From Aquabacterium sp. (GTDB taxonomy: Bacteria; Pseudomonadota; Gammaproteobacteria; Burkholderiales; Burkholderiaceae_C), in assembly GCA_023150345.1 (NCBI GenBank), contig JAKLLB010000028.1:1-42054 (forward strand): DNA of 42,054 nucleotides, in the 5' to 3' direction. Position numbers and translations under genes: made by a program. Positions 9,787 to 18,000 of the stretch are shown one piece after another. Within the stretch, counting starts at the first letter, position 1, and each line of letters begins with the position of its first letter. A model generated the notes under the pieces. That model was given only the letters and a program-made list of their open reading frames with translations. It was not told the DNA's origin and ran no database searches.

Positions 9787-10602
9787 ATGGAAACACTGCC
9801 TGCCGATGCGCTGAGCCTGGCTCTGCTCGTGTTCACGCTCGGGCTCAAGCATGGGCTGGATGCCGACCACCTGGCCACCATCGACGGCCTCACCCGCTAC
9901 AACAGTGCGCGCGGCAACCGCGCCGCGCGCTGGTGCGGGGTGCTGTTTTCGCTGGGCCATGGCGGCGTGGTGCTGGCCATCGCCGTGGTCGTGTCGCTGA
10001 TCGCGCAGGGCTGGGCGGTGCCGGCCTGGGCCGAAGACCTGGGCACCTGGATCTCGATCGGTTTTCTCACCGCGCTGGGCGTCGTGAACCTGCGCAGCGT
10101 GTGGCTCACGCCGGCCGGCGAGGTGGTGCAACCGGTGGGCCTGAAGGGCCGCTGGCTCGCCGGATTGCAACGTGCCAGCCATCCGGTGCTCATTGCCGCG
10201 GTGGGTGCCATGTTCGCGCTGTCGTTCGACACCCTGAGCCAGGCCGCTCTGTTTGCGGCCACGGGCGCGAACAAGGGCGGTGTGGGCCATGCGCTGGCGC
10301 TGGGGCTGTTGTTCACCGTGGGCATGCTCGTGGCCGATGGCATCAATGGGCTGTGGGTGGCGCGGCTGTTGCGCCGGGCCGACGCCGCCGCTGCGCTGGC
10401 CTCGCGCATGCTGGCCCTCACCGTGGGCAGCCTGGCGCTGGCGGTGGCGGCCTGGGGACTGGCGCGCCACCTGTGGCCGGCCGTGGCCGGTTGGGGCGAG
10501 GGCAAGGAGCTGGCCATCGGGCTGGCGGTCGTGGGCGCCATCGCGCTGGGGTACTGCTGGGCCCTGCACCGGGTGCGGCTGGCGGCGCCGCTGCGCGCCT
10601 GA
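9787..10602 (+). CDS. hoxN: HoxN/HupN/NixA-family nickel permease
   Basis: This is a 271-residue integral membrane protein with about six to seven hydrophobic segments. The NiCoT signature HX4DH is present in KHGLDADHLATIDG (helix II), followed by SFDTLSQAALFA and GMLVADGINGLWV, which correspond to the later, less conserved NiCoT signatures. These permeases take up Ni2+ (or Co2+) with high affinity for metalloenzyme assembly. It occupies the position that hoxN has after hoxJ in R. eutropha, but is shorter than the roughly 350-residue HoxN and has diverged signatures. Cobalt or another metal cannot be excluded from sequence alone. The ATG at 9787 was chosen because it directly precedes the first helix; a frame extension upstream to 9745 adds only a basic, non-conserved stretch. 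Confidence 0.82.
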   Translation: METLPADALSLALLVFTLGLKHGLDADHLATIDGLTRYNSARGNRAARWCGVLFSLGHGGVVLAIAVVVSLIAQGWAVPAWAEDLGTWISIGFLTALGVVNLRSVWLTPAGEVVQPVGLKGRWLAGLQRASHPVLIAAVGAMFALSFDTLSQAALFAATGANKGGVGHALALGLLFTVGMLVADGINGLWVARLLRRADAAAALASRMLALTVGSLALAVAAWGLARHLWPAVAGWGEGKELAIGLAVVGAIALGYCWALHRVRLAAPLRA

Positions 10603-10677
10603 CCGTTCCCACCGGCCGGGCGCGGTGTCCGGCGCCGCGCGGTCCGGTGAAGGCGCAGCGGGCGTTACCCTTGCGCC

Positions 10678-11658
10678 ATGCTCATCGGAACTCTGTTCGC
10701 GCTGGCGGCCGGCCTGATGTGGGGCCTGGTATTCGTCGGGCCCCTGCTGCTGCCGGACTACCCGGCGGCCTTCCTCTCGTTCGGCCGCTACGTGGCTTTC
10801 GGCCTCATCGCGTTGCCGCTGGCGTGGATGGACCGCCGCCGCCTGGCCGAGCTCGAGCGCGCGGACTGGCTGGAGGCCGCGCGCCTGGGCCTGGTGGGCA
10901 ACGTGATGTACTACCTGTTCCTGGCCAGCGCGATCCAGCGCGCCGGAGGGCCATTGCCCACGATGATCATCGGCACGCTGCCGGTGGTCATCGCCGTGTG
11001 TTCGAACAACCGCGACGCGCGCCGCGACGGCCGCCTGCCGTGGTCGCGGCTGGCGCCGTCGCTGCTGCTCATCGCCGCAGGCATCGGGTGCGTCAACCAG
11101 GTGGAGCTGCAGGCGATGCGCGCGCAACCGCACGCCGACGCGGCGCGCTATGCCGTCGGCGCCCTGTTGGCGGTGGGCGCCGTGGCCTGCTGGACCTGGT
11201 ATCCCATCCGCAACGCCGACTGGCTGCGCGATCACCCCGGGCGCAGCCCGCGTGCCTGGGCCACCGCCCAGGGCCTGGCCACCCTGCCCATCGCACTGCT
11301 GGGCTATCTGGCCTCACTGGCCTGGGTGGCCGTCGCTCCTGCCCATGCGGGCGGTGACTTCGAGCTGCCGCTGGGTCCGCGGCCCTGGGTCTACGTCGGG
11401 CTGATGGCGGCCATCGGCCTGTTGGCCTCGTGGCTGGGCACGCTGTGCTGGAACGAGGCCAGCCAACGCCTGCCCACCACGCTGGTGGGCCAGCTCATCG
11501 TCTTCGAAACGCTCTCGGCGCTGGCCTACGCCTACGCGCTGCGCGGCCAGTGGCCCGAAGTGCTCACCCTCGCAGGCATTGCACTGCTCGTCGTCGGGGT
11601 GGCCTGGGCGCTGCGCGCGCGCCCCGAGCCGCTCGCGGCCGAGGGGCATGCGGGGTAA
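10678..11658 (+). CDS. EamA/DMT-family transporter
   Basis: This is a 326-residue inner-membrane protein with about ten hydrophobic segments in two EamA repeats, the usual drug/metabolite transporter layout. The first helix (LFALAAGLMWGLVFVGPLLL) and the GNVMYYLFLASAIQRAGGPLPTMI segment are typical. Substrates of the family include amino acids, sugars and toxic metabolites; nothing here identifies the substrate. It follows the nickel permease by 75 bp on the same strand and could share its transcript, but a link to nickel or hydrogen metabolism is not indicated by the sequence. Confidence 0.88.
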   Translation: MLIGTLFALAAGLMWGLVFVGPLLLPDYPAAFLSFGRYVAFGLIALPLAWMDRRRLAELERADWLEAARLGLVGNVMYYLFLASAIQRAGGPLPTMIIGTLPVVIAVCSNNRDARRDGRLPWSRLAPSLLLIAAGIGCVNQVELQAMRAQPHADAARYAVGALLAVGAVACWTWYPIRNADWLRDHPGRSPRAWATAQGLATLPIALLGYLASLAWVAVAPAHAGGDFELPLGPRPWVYVGLMAAIGLLASWLGTLCWNEASQRLPTTLVGQLIVFETLSALAYAYALRGQWPEVLTLAGIALLVVGVAWALRARPEPLAAEGHAG

Positions 11659-11684
11659 GTGGCCTCGCGGCCCGCGGCAGGGCG

Positions 11685-11699
11685 CTGGCCTGCGGCCAG
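11685..11699. terminator. Hairpin between two convergent genes
   Basis: CTGGCC, a 3-nt loop TGC and GGCCAG form a perfect six-pair stem in the 49-bp gap between the EamA gene and the convergent LprI-like gene. It may act as a bidirectional terminator, but there is no T-run, so support is weak. Confidence 0.35.
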
Positions 11700-11707
11700 A
11701 TGAACGG

Positions 11708-12178
11708 CTAGCGCGACCGCGACGCCGCGGTGCAAACCCCGACCGTGCGCGCTTCTCGGGACGCGCGCTCGATCGCGCCGAGTTCGCAGTGCAGCCGTGC
11801 GGTCTCGCGCATCGAGCCCTCGCCCCAGTCGCGCTGGGCCGAGCGTGCGCAGGCGGAGGTGCGACGCGCCAGCCGGCGCTGCAGGGCGTCGCGCTGCGCA
11901 GCGAAGCAGGGGCCGGCGCCGGGTTGCCGCTCGGACAACGTGTGCTCCAGCCGCGACTGCGCCGCGATGGTGTCGCGCCACGCGCAGAAGGCCATGCTCT
12001 GCTGGCTCGCATCGCAGTTGGCCAACAGCCGTTGCACGTCGGCGCTGGGCAGGCCGCTGCGTCGCACCAGTTCCCGAGTCGCCGCATCTGCGTCGGCATC
12101 TGCGGCAACGGCACCGGCTGCGCCAGCGAGCCCCGCGAGCAGCGAGCTCAGCAGTGTGCAGCGCGCAACCACGGTCAT
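11708..12178 (-). CDS. Small exported Cys-rich protein, LprI/DUF1311-like
   Basis: This is a 156-residue protein with a clear Sec signal peptide (MTVVARCTLLSSLLAGLAGAA, cleavage probably after AVAA near 26). The mature part has about five cysteines and a pattern like the LprI/YecT lysozyme-inhibitor-type domain: CAWRDTIAAQSRLEHTL, then ACARSAQRDWGEGSMRETARLHC, then ERASR and a terminal VC. The Cys residues probably form periplasmic disulfides. The ATG at 12178 was preferred over an upstream ATG (12274) because it starts right at the signal peptide. Function is unknown; lysozyme inhibition is a family suggestion only. It is convergent with the EamA gene. Confidence 0.65.
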   Translation of the reverse strand: MTVVARCTLLSSLLAGLAGAAGAVAADADADAATRELVRRSGLPSADVQRLLANCDASQQSMAFCAWRDTIAAQSRLEHTLSERQPGAGPCFAAQRDALQRRLARRTSACARSAQRDWGEGSMRETARLHCELGAIERASREARTVGVCTAASRSR

Positions 12179-12739
12179 TGCCCAACGCGCTCGCGTCTGG
12201 CCGGTGTGCCCGTTCTGCGGCTGAGCCGTCGCCACCCTCGATGGCGGCTGCGTGCGCATGGGTCCGACCGTCATTGGCGGAAGGGGGCCGACTCGGCTTG
12301 CCTGCGGATGACAAGGCCCTGCAATCTCCGCGGCGCCAGCCTCCTGCCTTGCCGGTCACGCATGCTTTTCATCGAACCTGTCATCGAGCCTATATCCTCC
12401 GAGGAAAGCTGCTATCGGCCTTGTACACCCAGCCTGTGCAAGGCGCGACGTATGGTAGCGATGCCGAGTGCATCTGGCAGGGCCGCCGCTCCGGCGAGTT
12501 AGGGGGTGCGAGGTGCAGCATGCATCGTGCAGCTGAACGGTGGCGTGGTATCGAGGCTGGAATGGGTCGAGTGCCCTATTCACGCGGTACCGCGGCGCTG
12601 GACGGTGTGCCGCAGGTGGCTCTTGAACTGCGCGGTTTCTCCGCCGGCTCCGGCACCCGCCAGCGGCGGCGGCCGCCCCGCCCGAGTCGGGGTTTCCACC
12701 GATCCCAGCCGCGCGGGGCTTGCATTGGCGTTGGCTACC

Positions 12740-12754
12740 GTTATCCTAGGTAAC
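12740..12754. promoter_or_regulatory. Imperfect palindrome, candidate MarR operator
   Basis: GTTA and TAAC arms flank the 7-nt centre TCCTAGG, in an AT-richer patch about 150 bp before the acyl-CoA synthetase start. A second TAAC follows 2 nt later at 12757-12760. MarR proteins bind short palindromes of this kind; the assignment to the MarR gene at 15963-16622 is inference. Confidence 0.4.
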
Positions 12755-12765
12755 AATAACATTCC

Positions 12766-12779
12766 ATCGGTCAACCGAT
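12766..12779. promoter_or_regulatory. Perfect inverted repeat, candidate MarR operator
   Basis: ATCGGT and ACCGAT form a perfect 6-bp inverted repeat with a CA spacer, 126 bp before the acyl-CoA synthetase start and 11 bp after the palindrome at 12740. The size and close pairing suit a dimeric winged-helix repressor covering the promoter of the catabolic operon. Confidence 0.45.
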
Positions 12780-12904
12780 CTCATGATCGCGATGCTCCAC
12801 TCCTCGCCGCAGGCCGCAGCCGAACCCGCGTCAGTCAAGACCGAGCCGCACGACGCGGTTGCCGGGGTGGTCCGCTGGCAGGAGCTGGTCCGGGGGGCGC
12901 TGTG

Positions 12905-15061
12905 ATGGGCACGACGACCGCGCGCCCAGCCGCGGCGACGATGCCCGACCTCGAGCCGCTGCTGGCCCCGCGCTCGGTGGCCATCATCGGGCTTTCCACC
13001 AAGCCCGGTTCGGCCGGTCTGGTGGTGCTGCAGAACCTGCTCAATGCGGGCTTCGACGGCAGCCTGCATCTGGTGGGGCGCAGCGGCGGCGAGGTTGGCG
13101 GCCGGGCGGTGCACACCTCGCTGGCAGCGCTGCCCGCGGGCGTGGACCTTGCCATCTTGCTGGTGCCCTCGGATGCGGTGCTCGACACGCTGCGCGGCTG
13201 TGTCGAGCGCGGCGTGCGCGGGGCCGTGTGCTTTGCTTCGGGATTCGCGGAGATGGGCGCCGAGGGCCGTGCCCGGCAACGGGAAATCGCCGAGACCGCC
13301 CGCGCCGGCAACCTGGCGCTGCTGGGCCCCAACACCATCGGCTTCTTCAACAGCGTGGCCGGTTTCCATGTGTCGATGGTGGAACTGGTGCTGCCGCCGC
13401 GCCTGCGCCCGGACGAGGGTCCAGCCGTGGCCATCGTGGCGCAAAGCGGCGGCATCGGCGTGCACGTGTCGGCCTCGCTGCGCGCGCGCGGTGTACCCGT
13501 GTCCTACGTGCTGGCCACGGGCAACGAGGCCCAGGTGGGGCTGCCCGAGGCGCTGGAGTTCCTGGCCAACGACACGGCCACACGTGTCGCGGTGGTCTAC
13601 GCCGAGCAGATCCGTTCGGCACCCGAGGCGCTGGCCGCGTTTGGCCGCATGCGTGCCGCCGGCAAGGGCGTGGTGCTGCTGCACCCGGGCCGCAGCGAAG
13701 GCGCGCGGGCCGCCGCCAGCTCGCACACCGGCGCCATGGTCGGGAACCACGGTGCCATGCGCCTGGCTGCAGAACGTGCAGGCGTGCTGTGGGTCGACAG
13801 CCTGGAGGAGGCCATCGACCTGGGCCAGTTGATGCTTCGGTTCCCGCATCCGCCTGTGGGTGGGCTGGGCCTGATCACCGCATCGGGCGCGCTGTGTGGC
13901 ATCGCGCTGGACTACCTGGAGCCGCTGGGCCTGACGATGCCGCCGATGTCGGCTGCGCAGGTGGAGACCTTGCGCGAACAGCTGCCGGCGTACACGCCGC
14001 CGCGCAACCCGCTGGACCTGGGCACGCTGATCGGCCCGAGGCCGGAACTCATCACGCTGGGTGTGGCCGCCGAGCAGGACGACATCGCCATCGGCAGCCT
14101 GGTGGTGTCGTTGCCCATGCCTTCGCCCGAGATCGCACCGGTATGGCTGGACGCTCACCTGCGAGGCATGGAGGGCCGCGCCAAGCCGACCATCTTCGTG
14201 ATGCAGAACGAAGACATGCCGTTGCCCGAGGCCATGGTCGATCGTGCGGCGAAAGCCGGCACCGTGATCATGCGTTCTCCCGAGCGAGCGTTGCGGGCCC
14301 TGGCCCGTTTCACCCGCTTCGGACGGTCGCGCGCCGAGTGGCAGGCCGCCGCAACCCAGGCGAGGGCCGCCTTGCCGGCCGCGGCGCTGCAGTTGCCGCT
14401 GGCTGCAGGTACGCTGCCGGAGTGGCAGGCCAAGCAGTTGCTGGCCGCCGCGGGGCTGGCCACACCGGCGGGTGCGTTGGCGACGACGCTGCAAGACGCG
14501 CAAGCCACGGCCCACCGCATCGGATACCCGGTGGTGCTGAAGGCACAGGCGTCGGCACTCGCGCACAAGACCGAGGCGGGGGGTGTGCTGCTGAACATCG
14601 CCGATGGGGCCCAGCTCGCCCGGGCCTGGCAGCAACTGCATGACAACATCGCACGTCACGCGCCTGGCCTGGCACTGGACGGCGTGCTGGTCGAGACCAT
14701 GGCGGCCAAGGGCCTGGAACTGGTGGTGGGCGCGGTGCGCGACGAGCAGTGGGGGCCGGTGCTGATGCTGGGCCTGGGCGGCATCTGGGTCGAGGTGCTG
14801 GGCGACGTGCAACTGCTCAGCCCCGACCTGCCGCACGCGGCCATCGTTCAGCGGCTGCTTGGGCTGAAGGCCGCCAAGCTGCTGCAGGGTTTTCGTGGCG
14901 CACCGGCAGTCGATCTCCACGCTGTGGCTCGCACCGTTGCCACGATCGGCGCGCTGATGCTGCAAAGACCCGAGATCGTCGAGATCGATGTCAACCCGCT
15001 GCTGGCCTATGGCGCCGAACACGGCGCGCTGGCCCTGGATGCGCTGGTGGTGGTGCGATGA
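12905..15061 (+). CDS. ADP-forming acyl-CoA synthetase (acetate-CoA ligase family, possibly FerA-like)
   Basis: This is a 718-residue fused synthetase. The CoA-binding Rossmann domain is near 20-150 (SVAIIGLSTKPGSAG, GPNTIGFFN). The succinyl-CoA-ligase-like domains follow (about 165-480) and contain the presumed phosphorylated His274 in SSHTGAMVGNHG. A C-terminal ATP-grasp domain (about 500-718, YPVVLKAQASALAHKTEAGGV) completes it. Such enzymes activate an acid to its CoA thioester with ATP hydrolysed to ADP. Sphingobium FerA, a feruloyl-CoA synthetase linked to a MarR regulator, is of this family, so an aromatic acid is a plausible substrate here, but that is inference. The ATG at 12905 has a G-rich ribosome site just upstream. 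The TGA overlaps the next start by 4 nt (ATGA). Confidence 0.88.
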   Translation: MGTTTARPAAATMPDLEPLLAPRSVAIIGLSTKPGSAGLVVLQNLLNAGFDGSLHLVGRSGGEVGGRAVHTSLAALPAGVDLAILLVPSDAVLDTLRGCVERGVRGAVCFASGFAEMGAEGRARQREIAETARAGNLALLGPNTIGFFNSVAGFHVSMVELVLPPRLRPDEGPAVAIVAQSGGIGVHVSASLRARGVPVSYVLATGNEAQVGLPEALEFLANDTATRVAVVYAEQIRSAPEALAAFGRMRAAGKGVVLLHPGRSEGARAAASSHTGAMVGNHGAMRLAAERAGVLWVDSLEEAIDLGQLMLRFPHPPVGGLGLITASGALCGIALDYLEPLGLTMPPMSAAQVETLREQLPAYTPPRNPLDLGTLIGPRPELITLGVAAEQDDIAIGSLVVSLPMPSPEIAPVWLDAHLRGMEGRAKPTIFVMQNEDMPLPEAMVDRAAKAGTVIMRSPERALRALARFTRFGRSRAEWQAAATQARAALPAAALQLPLAAGTLPEWQAKQLLAAAGLATPAGALATTLQDAQATAHRIGYPVVLKAQASALAHKTEAGGVLLNIADGAQLARAWQQLHDNIARHAPGLALDGVLVETMAAKGLELVVGAVRDEQWGPVLMLGLGGIWVEVLGDVQLLSPDLPHAAIVQRLLGLKAAKLLQGFRGAPAVDLHAVARTVATIGALMLQRPEIVEIDVNPLLAYGAEHGALALDALVVVR

Positions 15062-16002
15062 GTGCAGACCTGATCCCCGACTTCCTGGACGGCATCGTCG
15101 CCATCGACATGCACACGCACGCCACGGTATCGACGCGCAATCCGCCCGACGAGGTGGCGATCGCGATGGACGCTGCGATGGACGCCTACTTCAAGCAGCC
15201 GATGGCACGGCCCACGATCGCCGAGACGGCCGGGTACTACCGGCAGCGAGGCATGCTGGCGGTGATCTTCACGGTCGACACCGAGCGCGAGACCGGCCAG
15301 GTGCGCATCACGAACGAGGAGGTGGCCGAAGAGGCTGCAAAGCACCCGGACGCGCTGATTCCCTTCGCCAGCATCGACCCGATGCGCGGCAAGATGGGTG
15401 CACGCGAGGTTCGCAGACTGGTCAAGGACTGGGGCGTGCAAGGCTTCAAGTTCCACCCGTCGGCGCAGGGCTTCTACCCCAACGACCGTGCCGCCTACAC
15501 CGTCTACGAGGCCATCGCCGAGGCCGGCTTGCCGGCCATCTTCCATAGCGGACAGACCGGGTTGGGCGCCGGGCTCCCGGGCGGCGGCGGCATTCGGCTG
15601 AAGTACTCCGATCCGATGTTCCTGGACGACGTGGCGGTCGACTTTCCGCACTGGCCCATCGTCATCGCACATCCGTCATTCCCGTGGCAGGACAACGCGC
15701 TGGCCGTGGCCACGCACAAGCCCAACGTCTACATCGACCTCTCGGGCTGGTCGCCGCGCTACTTTCCGCCGCAGCTCGTGAGATACACCAACACGATGCT
15801 CAAGCACAAGGTGCTGTTCGGCTCGGACTACCCCGTCGTCACGCCCGACCGCTGGCTGAAGGACTTCGAGGCGCTGGACATCCGGCCCGACGTGCGACCG
15901 CTGGTGCTGAAGGACAACGCGGTGCGGCTGCTGGGGCTGGACCGCGACCCGATCAGCGGCCGCTATGCGCGCCTGAAGCCACGCTCGGGCGACTGCTGCT
16001 GA
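15058..16002 (+). CDS. Amidohydrolase-2 family metal-dependent hydrolase/decarboxylase
   Basis: This is a 314-residue TIM-barrel protein of the ACMSD/gamma-resorcylate-decarboxylase group. The metal-binding His19-x-His21 is in IDMHTHA. Further signatures are KFHPSAQGFYPN, the LPAIFHSG strand, VIAHPSFPW and the active-site Asp in LFGSDYPVVTP. Family members catalyse non-oxidative decarboxylation, hydration or lactone hydrolysis of aromatic or dicarboxylic acids. Its start overlaps the stop of the acyl-CoA synthetase by 4 nt, so the two act in one pathway, probably catabolism of an aromatic or related carboxylic acid under the adjacent MarR regulator. The last 40 nt overlap the 3' end of that convergent regulator gene. 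The substrate cannot be read from the sequence. Confidence 0.87.
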   Translation: MSADLIPDFLDGIVAIDMHTHATVSTRNPPDEVAIAMDAAMDAYFKQPMARPTIAETAGYYRQRGMLAVIFTVDTERETGQVRITNEEVAEEAAKHPDALIPFASIDPMRGKMGAREVRRLVKDWGVQGFKFHPSAQGFYPNDRAAYTVYEAIAEAGLPAIFHSGQTGLGAGLPGGGGIRLKYSDPMFLDDVAVDFPHWPIVIAHPSFPWQDNALAVATHKPNVYIDLSGWSPRYFPPQLVRYTNTMLKHKVLFGSDYPVVTPDRWLKDFEALDIRPDVRPLVLKDNAVRLLGLDRDPISGRYARLKPRSGDCC

Positions 16003-16622
16003 CGCGGCGCCGGTGGGGACGCCAGTGCGGTGCGATTGAGCAGCGCGATCAACTGCTCCCGCTCGGCTTGCGACAACGCGGCGGCGATGCGCTCTTCGTA
16101 CTCGGCCAGGCGCTGCCGCAGCAGCTCGATCGTGTTGCGCCCGGCGGCGGTGAGTGCCAGCGCATAGCGGCGGCGGTCACCCTCGACGGCAAGGCGGCAG
16201 ATCAGGCCGGCGGCCTCCAGCGCGTCGACCATCTTCAGCGCGCTGGGACCGGCGATGTCCAGGCTGCGCGCGAGCCTGGCCTGGTTCATGTCCTTGTCCG
16301 TGGCGATGATCGACAAAGCCGTGACGCGGGCAGGCGTCAGGCCCAGGTCGCCGAGCATCTCGAAGAACAGGCCGTACATGCGCACCTGCGCCAAACGCAG
16401 CGTGTAGCCGAGCGAGTCCGTGCGGAAGTCGAATCGGGCCAGCGGATCGTTGTCCCCGGCAGCGGCTGGCTGGAGCGGCTCGGCATGCTTGGCTCGCAGG
16501 GCTGAGGCGCGCGTGGCGGCGCGAGCCGTGGACGTGCGTTTGGCGGGTGTGGAGGGCACTGCAGCGGGCGTGGGGCGGCGATCGGAGTGTGGGGCACAGC
16601 CTCGCCACAGCCAGGCTGGCAC
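15963..16622 (-). CDS. MarR-family transcriptional regulator
   Basis: This is a 219-residue protein. Residues about 70-195 form the MarR winged helix: [27 protein letters not shown], the recognition helix region [19 protein letters not shown], and the wing [16 protein letters not shown]. The first 55 residues are Ala/Thr/Arg-rich and low in complexity, so the true start could be downstream, although no better start is obvious. MarR proteins commonly repress aromatic-acid genes and are released by CoA thioesters or phenolic acids. Convergent overlap with the amidohydrolase gene, and paired palindromes before the acyl-CoA synthetase, suggest that operon as its target. Confidence 0.9.
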   Translation of the reverse strand: MPAWLWRGCAPHSDRRPTPAAVPSTPAKRTSTARAATRASALRAKHAEPLQPAAAGDNDPLARFDFRTDSLGYTLRLAQVRMYGLFFEMLGDLGLTPARVTALSIIATDKDMNQARLARSLDIAGPSALKMVDALEAAGLICRLAVEGDRRRYALALTAAGRNTIELLRQRLAEYEERIAAALSQAEREQLIALLNRTALASPPAPRQQQSPERGFRRA

Positions 16623-16688
16623 TGCATTCGATTCTGCCGCACGGCGCCACGGTAAACGATCAGCGTTTCTAACGCTTGCCCCAGGTGT

Positions 16689-16713
16689 GCCGGACGGGGC
16701 AGTCCCGTCAGGC
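16689..16713 (-). terminator. Hairpin at the end of the glc operon
   Basis: GCC-G-GACGGG, loop GCAGT, CCCGTC-A-GGC pairs with one mismatch (nine pairs) and overlaps the glcF stop. No T-run follows on the minus strand, so termination would be of the G+C-hairpin kind; weak support. Confidence 0.35.
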
Positions 16714-17970
16714 AGTCGTCTTGACTCGCCTTTCGGTCAACGCTTCATCCAGCAACTCGACCCAGTGCGCCACCCGCGCGCCGGTGCCGGCCTGCAGATG
16801 CTGGATGCAGCCGACATTGGCCGAGGCGATGACCGGGGCGCCGGTGGCTTGCAGGTGGCCGAGCTTGCGCTCGCGCAGCGTGTGCGAGAGCTCGGGCTGC
16901 AGCACCGAGTAGGTGCCGGCCGAGCCGCAGCACAGGTGGCTGTCGACGGGCAGCGTGACCTCGAAGCCCAGGGCGCGCAGGCCGGACTCGACTCCGCCGC
17001 GCAACTGCTGGCCGTGCTGCAGCGTGCACGGCGGATGAAACGCCACGCGCGCCGGCGCGCCCGAGACAGGCGCGCCCAGCAGGGGCTGCAACCGCGGCAC
17101 GAGATCGGGCAGCAGTTCGGACAGGTCGCGCGTGAGCGCGCTCACGCGGCGCGCCTTCTCGGCATAGTCCGGGTCACTGGCCAGCGCGTGGCCGTAGTCC
17201 TTGACCTGCACGCCGCAGCCCGAGGCGTTCATGACGATGGCCTCGATCTCGCCGCCCTCGATGGCGGGCCACCAGGCGTCGATCAGCCGTCGCATGTCGG
17301 CCAGGCCGCCGTCGACGTCGCCCAGGTGCGTGCGCAGTGCGCCGCAGCAGCCGGCGCCGGGTGTGCGCTGCACCTCGATGCCCGCGGCATCGAGCACGCG
17401 CGCGGTGGCCGAGTTGATGTTGGGGAGCATCGCCGGCTGCACGCAGCCTTCGAGCATGAGCACGCGCCGAGAGTGCCGCTGCTGCGGCCACAGGCGCGCA
17501 CGCGGCCCCGGCGCGGTGGGAACCTTGTCCTTCAGCGCAGCGGGCAGCAGCGGCCGCATGAGCCGACCCAGGGCCATGGCCGGAGCAAAGAGCGGCGAGG
17601 TGAGGCCTTCCTTGAGCAGCCAGCGCACCACCCGTTCACTCCAGGGCCGCGCCACTTTGGCCTCCAGCACCTGGCGGCCGATGTCCACCAGATGGCCGTA
17701 TTGCACACCCGACGGGCAGGTGGTCTCGCAGCTGCGGCAGGTCAGGCAGCGATCCAGGTGCAACTGGGTGGCGCGGCTCGGCGCGGTGCCTTCGAACACC
17801 TGCTTCATCAGGTAGATTCGCCCGCGCGGGCTGTCGAGCTCGTCGCCCAGCAACTGGTAGGTCGGGCAGGTGGCGGTGCAGAAGCCGCAGTGCACGCACT
17901 TGCGCAGGATGGCCTCGGCAGCAGCGCCGTGGGCAGTGCCCTGGAACTCGGGGGCAAGGTGGGTCTGCAT
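16708..17970 (-). CDS. glcF: GlcF, glycolate oxidase iron-sulfur subunit
   Basis: This is a 420-residue protein. Two ferredoxin-type 4Fe-4S motifs lie at the N terminus: Cys25/28/31/35 in [12 protein letters not shown] and Cys75/78/81/85 in [12 protein letters not shown]. Two Cys-rich CCG domains follow ([13 protein letters not shown] and [12 protein letters not shown]), the layout of GlcF and related oxidoreductases. It passes electrons from the GlcD/GlcE flavoproteins, which oxidise glycolate (and D-lactate) to glyoxylate, to the membrane quinone pool. It is the last gene of the operon glcD-glcE-methyltransferase-glcF, 30 nt after the methyltransferase stop. Identity is secure from motifs and context. 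Confidence 0.95.
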   Translation of the reverse strand: MQTHLAPEFQGTAHGAAAEAILRKCVHCGFCTATCPTYQLLGDELDSPRGRIYLMKQVFEGTAPSRATQLHLDRCLTCRSCETTCPSGVQYGHLVDIGRQVLEAKVARPWSERVVRWLLKEGLTSPLFAPAMALGRLMRPLLPAALKDKVPTAPGPRARLWPQQRHSRRVLMLEGCVQPAMLPNINSATARVLDAAGIEVQRTPGAGCCGALRTHLGDVDGGLADMRRLIDAWWPAIEGGEIEAIVMNASGCGVQVKDYGHALASDPDYAEKARRVSALTRDLSELLPDLVPRLQPLLGAPVSGAPARVAFHPPCTLQHGQQLRGGVESGLRALGFEVTLPVDSHLCCGSAGTYSVLQPELSHTLRERKLGHLQATGAPVIASANVGCIQHLQAGTGARVAHWVELLDEALTERRVKTTA

Positions 17971-18000
17971 GGATCGGTCGACTTGGCGCGGGAGTGACGC

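Larger units (their letters stand above)
12179..12904. other. Gene-poor 726-bp stretch with promoter/operator signals
   Basis: No open frame here has a recognisable protein pattern. The codon-position GC pattern of the flanking genes is lost, and the stretch is less GC-rich around 12360-12440 and 12735-12790. It holds the upstream region of the minus-strand LprI-like gene and, at its right end, the palindromes and leader of the acyl-CoA synthetase operon. An ORF of 75 codons at 12356-12583 (minus) was judged spurious. Confidence 0.6.

Noticed and set aside
12356-12583. 75-codon minus-strand frame in the gene-free stretch.
   Set aside because: No ribosome site and no pattern of a protein family; composition is not codon-like.
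12746-15022. 758-codon minus-strand frame opposite the acyl-CoA synthetase.
   Set aside because: His/Gln/Arg-rich composition typical of an antisense shadow; the plus-strand frame has all expected domains.
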